The notes under the pieces: model-generated
The model's database searches: none
The model's input: only the letters and a program-made list of their open reading frames with translations
What the model was told of the DNA's origin: nothing
Shown: in pieces, positions 31,457-32,620 of the stretch
How the letters are laid out: every line of letters begins with the position of its first letter
Numbering within the stretch: the first letter of the stretch is position 1
From: Planctomycetota bacterium
GTDB lineage: Bacteria > Planctomycetota > UBA1135 > UBA2386
Direction: 5' to 3'
Assembly: GCA_016872675.1 (NCBI GenBank)
Contig: VGZG01000036.1
Location: 1-32,620, forward strand
Length of the DNA: 32,620 nucleotides
Position numbers and translations under genes: made by a program

Positions 31457-32620
31457 ATGCAACGCTCCCTCAAGGTCGTCCTGTTCGGCACCGGCTTTCT
31501 CGCGCGCACGCGCGCCCGCTGTTGGAAGCGTGTGCACGGCGCGCAGGTGGCCGTCGTCGTCGCCGCGCGCGATCGCGCGAAGGCCGCGGCGTTTGCGCAG
31601 CAGCACGGCCTGCACGGCGCGTGCACCATCGACGAAGCGCTCGCCGATCCTTCCGTCGACCTCGTGGACCTGTGCGTGCCCAACCGCGCGCACCGCGAAC
31701 TCGCCGAACGCGCGTTCGCCGCCGGCAAGCACGTGCTGTGCACCAAGCCGCTGACCGCGTACTGGGGCCAGGGCCTGCCCGCCGATGCCAGCGCCGCCGC
31801 CGTCGCCGCCGTGCCGCGCGCGCAGATGCTCGCCGCCGCCGTCGCCGACGCCGAGGCGATGGTCGCCGCCGCCGCGCGCGCCGGTCGCCGGCTCTTCTAC
31901 GGCGAGAACTGGCTGCACGCGCCCGCCATCCGCCGCGCCATGCAACTCGCCGCCGCGTCGAGTGGGGTCGTGCTGGAGATGCGCGGCTGGGAGAGCCACT
32001 CGGGGTCGCATTCGCCGTACGCCAAGGACTGGCGCGCGACCGGCGGCGGGGCGCTGCTGCGCCTGGGCGCGCATCCCATCGGCGCCATGCTGTGGTGGAA
32101 GCGCCACGAAGGCCTGCGCCTGCGCGGCCAGCCCACGCGCTGCATCGCCGTGACCGCCGAGGTCGCCGACACCACCGCCGCCGTGCGCGCGACCCGCGCG
32201 CAGTGCGATGTCGTGAGCGGCTGGGAACACGTCGAGAACTGGGGCAGCTGCGTGCTGCACTTCGACGACGGCTCGCGCGGTGTCGCGTACGGCGCGGACA
32301 CGTACCTCGGTGGCATGCAGAGCCATCTCAGCGTGCTCGGCAGCACGTTCCGGTTCGAGTGCGCGTTGTCGCCGGTGGATGCGCTGCGCGCGTACGCGGT
32401 GCGGGATGGCGCGTTTGGTGGCGAGTACGTGATGGAGAAGGTGAGCGGGCAGGCCGGGTGGTCGACGCCGATTCCGGATGAGGATGAGGTGTCCGGGCAG
32501 CAGGGGTTGGTGCAGGCGGTGGCGGGGGAGGTGGTAGGAGGTGGAGGTGGTGAGGGTGGTGGCTGCGGAGATGGCGGGTTGGGGCTGGAGGTGGTGAGGG
32601 TGGTGTATGCGGGGTATGTG
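31457..32620 (+). CDS. Gfo/Idh/MocA-family oxidoreductase, 3' partial
   Basis: The frame starts at ATG 31457 (a GTG one codon earlier is possible) and remains open for 388 codons to the window edge. Residues 5-20 form the NAD(P)-binding Rossmann loop 'V-V-L-F-G-T-G-F-L-A'. Residues 68-100 contain 'V-D-L-V-D-L-C-V-P-N-R-A-H' and 'G-K-H-V-L-C-T-K-P-L', the family's 'E-K-P' helix with Cys-Thr in place of Glu. 'G-G-G-A-L-L-R-L-G-A-H-P-I' (about 196-208) marks the substrate half. Members oxidise or reduce sugars and related polyols. Near the visible end, about residues 358-375 become a Gly/Glu stretch of unusual composition before 'L-G-L-E-V-V-R-V-V-Y-A-G-Y', which is the expected C-terminal helix of the family. 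Confidence 0.9.
   Translation, partial: MQRSLKVVLFGTGFLARTRARCWKRVHGAQVAVVVAARDRAKAAAFAQQHGLHGACTIDEALADPSVDLVDLCVPNRAHRELAERAFAAGKHVLCTKPLTAYWGQGLPADASAAAVAAVPRAQMLAAAVADAEAMVAAAARAGRRLFYGENWLHAPAIRRAMQLAAASSGVVLEMRGWESHSGSHSPYAKDWRATGGGALLRLGAHPIGAMLWWKRHEGLRLRGQPTRCIAVTAEVADTTAAVRATRAQCDVVSGWEHVENWGSCVLHFDDGSRGVAYGADTYLGGMQSHLSVLGSTFRFECALSPVDALRAYAVRDGAFGGEYVMEKVSGQAGWSTPIPDEDEVSGQQGLVQAVAGEVVGGGGGEGGGCGDGGLGLEVVRVVYAGYV

Noticed and set aside
31060-32481. 473-codon plus-strand frame overlapping the Gfo/Idh/MocA gene
   Set aside because: Arg-rich product without motifs; the other frame from 31457 gives a complete Rossmann start and family signatures and stays open to the window end.

Overview
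The window is extremely GC-rich, with GC-saturated third codon positions and few Shine-Dalgarno sites. Several genes are typical of Planctomycetota: repetitive secreted proteins with carboxypeptidase-regulatory-like domains, a large secreted 'GGxFTTxGGVxAxxIARxDG' repeat protein with a C-terminal beta domain, HEAT/vWA secreted proteins, and an ECF sigma factor paired with a zinc-finger anti-sigma factor. I infer a planctomycete of an uncultured or little-studied lineage. No rRNA, tRNA, CRISPR array or insertion sequence was recognised.

Layout. 1-6.7 kb holds envelope and secreted proteins: a 5'-partial repeat protein, a HEAT-like secreted protein, a lipoprotein with a small membrane protein, and a vWA protein. 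6.7-8.4 kb is an ECF sigma/anti-sigma pair that appears to share an operon with the vWA gene. A membrane-anchored DUF4097-like protein (8.5 kb) and a small Fis-type DNA-binding protein (9.7 kb) lie divergently. 10.8-15.3 kb is a tight housekeeping cluster: prfB (with the programmed +1 frameshift at an in-frame UGA), purH, a small unknown gene, yggS and nth. 15.4-16.3 kb is a short islet of visibly lower GC3 with a Tat/lipobox SnoaL-like protein and a possible gene remnant. It is followed by a stand-alone DGQHR-domain protein on the minus strand. 17.5-20.3 kb holds 5-formyl-THF cyclo-ligase overlapping a B12-binding/radical SAM enzyme, then a four-helix membrane protein and a UGA-containing SelW-like gene. 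20.4-23.3 kb (minus strand) is etfB-etfA-ychF. 23.6-32.6 kb holds a lipoprotein, the large repeat protein, a fused sugar kinase/nucleotidyltransferase, a divergent Nramp-like transporter, a methyltransferase, and a Gfo/Idh/MocA oxidoreductase that runs off the window.

The strongest discovery is at 20018-20272. It is a short Rdx/SelW-like selenoprotein gene in which an in-frame TGA forms a CxxU motif. A perfect 8-bp hairpin with a GGTCT loop, a bacterial SECIS candidate, lies 13 nt after the TGA. Ordinary gene calling would miss it. The window therefore carries two different UGA recoding events: selenocysteine insertion here and the RF2 frameshift in prfB. Other items worth following are the glucuronokinase-like/nucleotidyltransferase fusion, the Nramp-like protein without canonical metal motifs, the orphan DGQHR protein, and a strong inverted repeat upstream of prfB.
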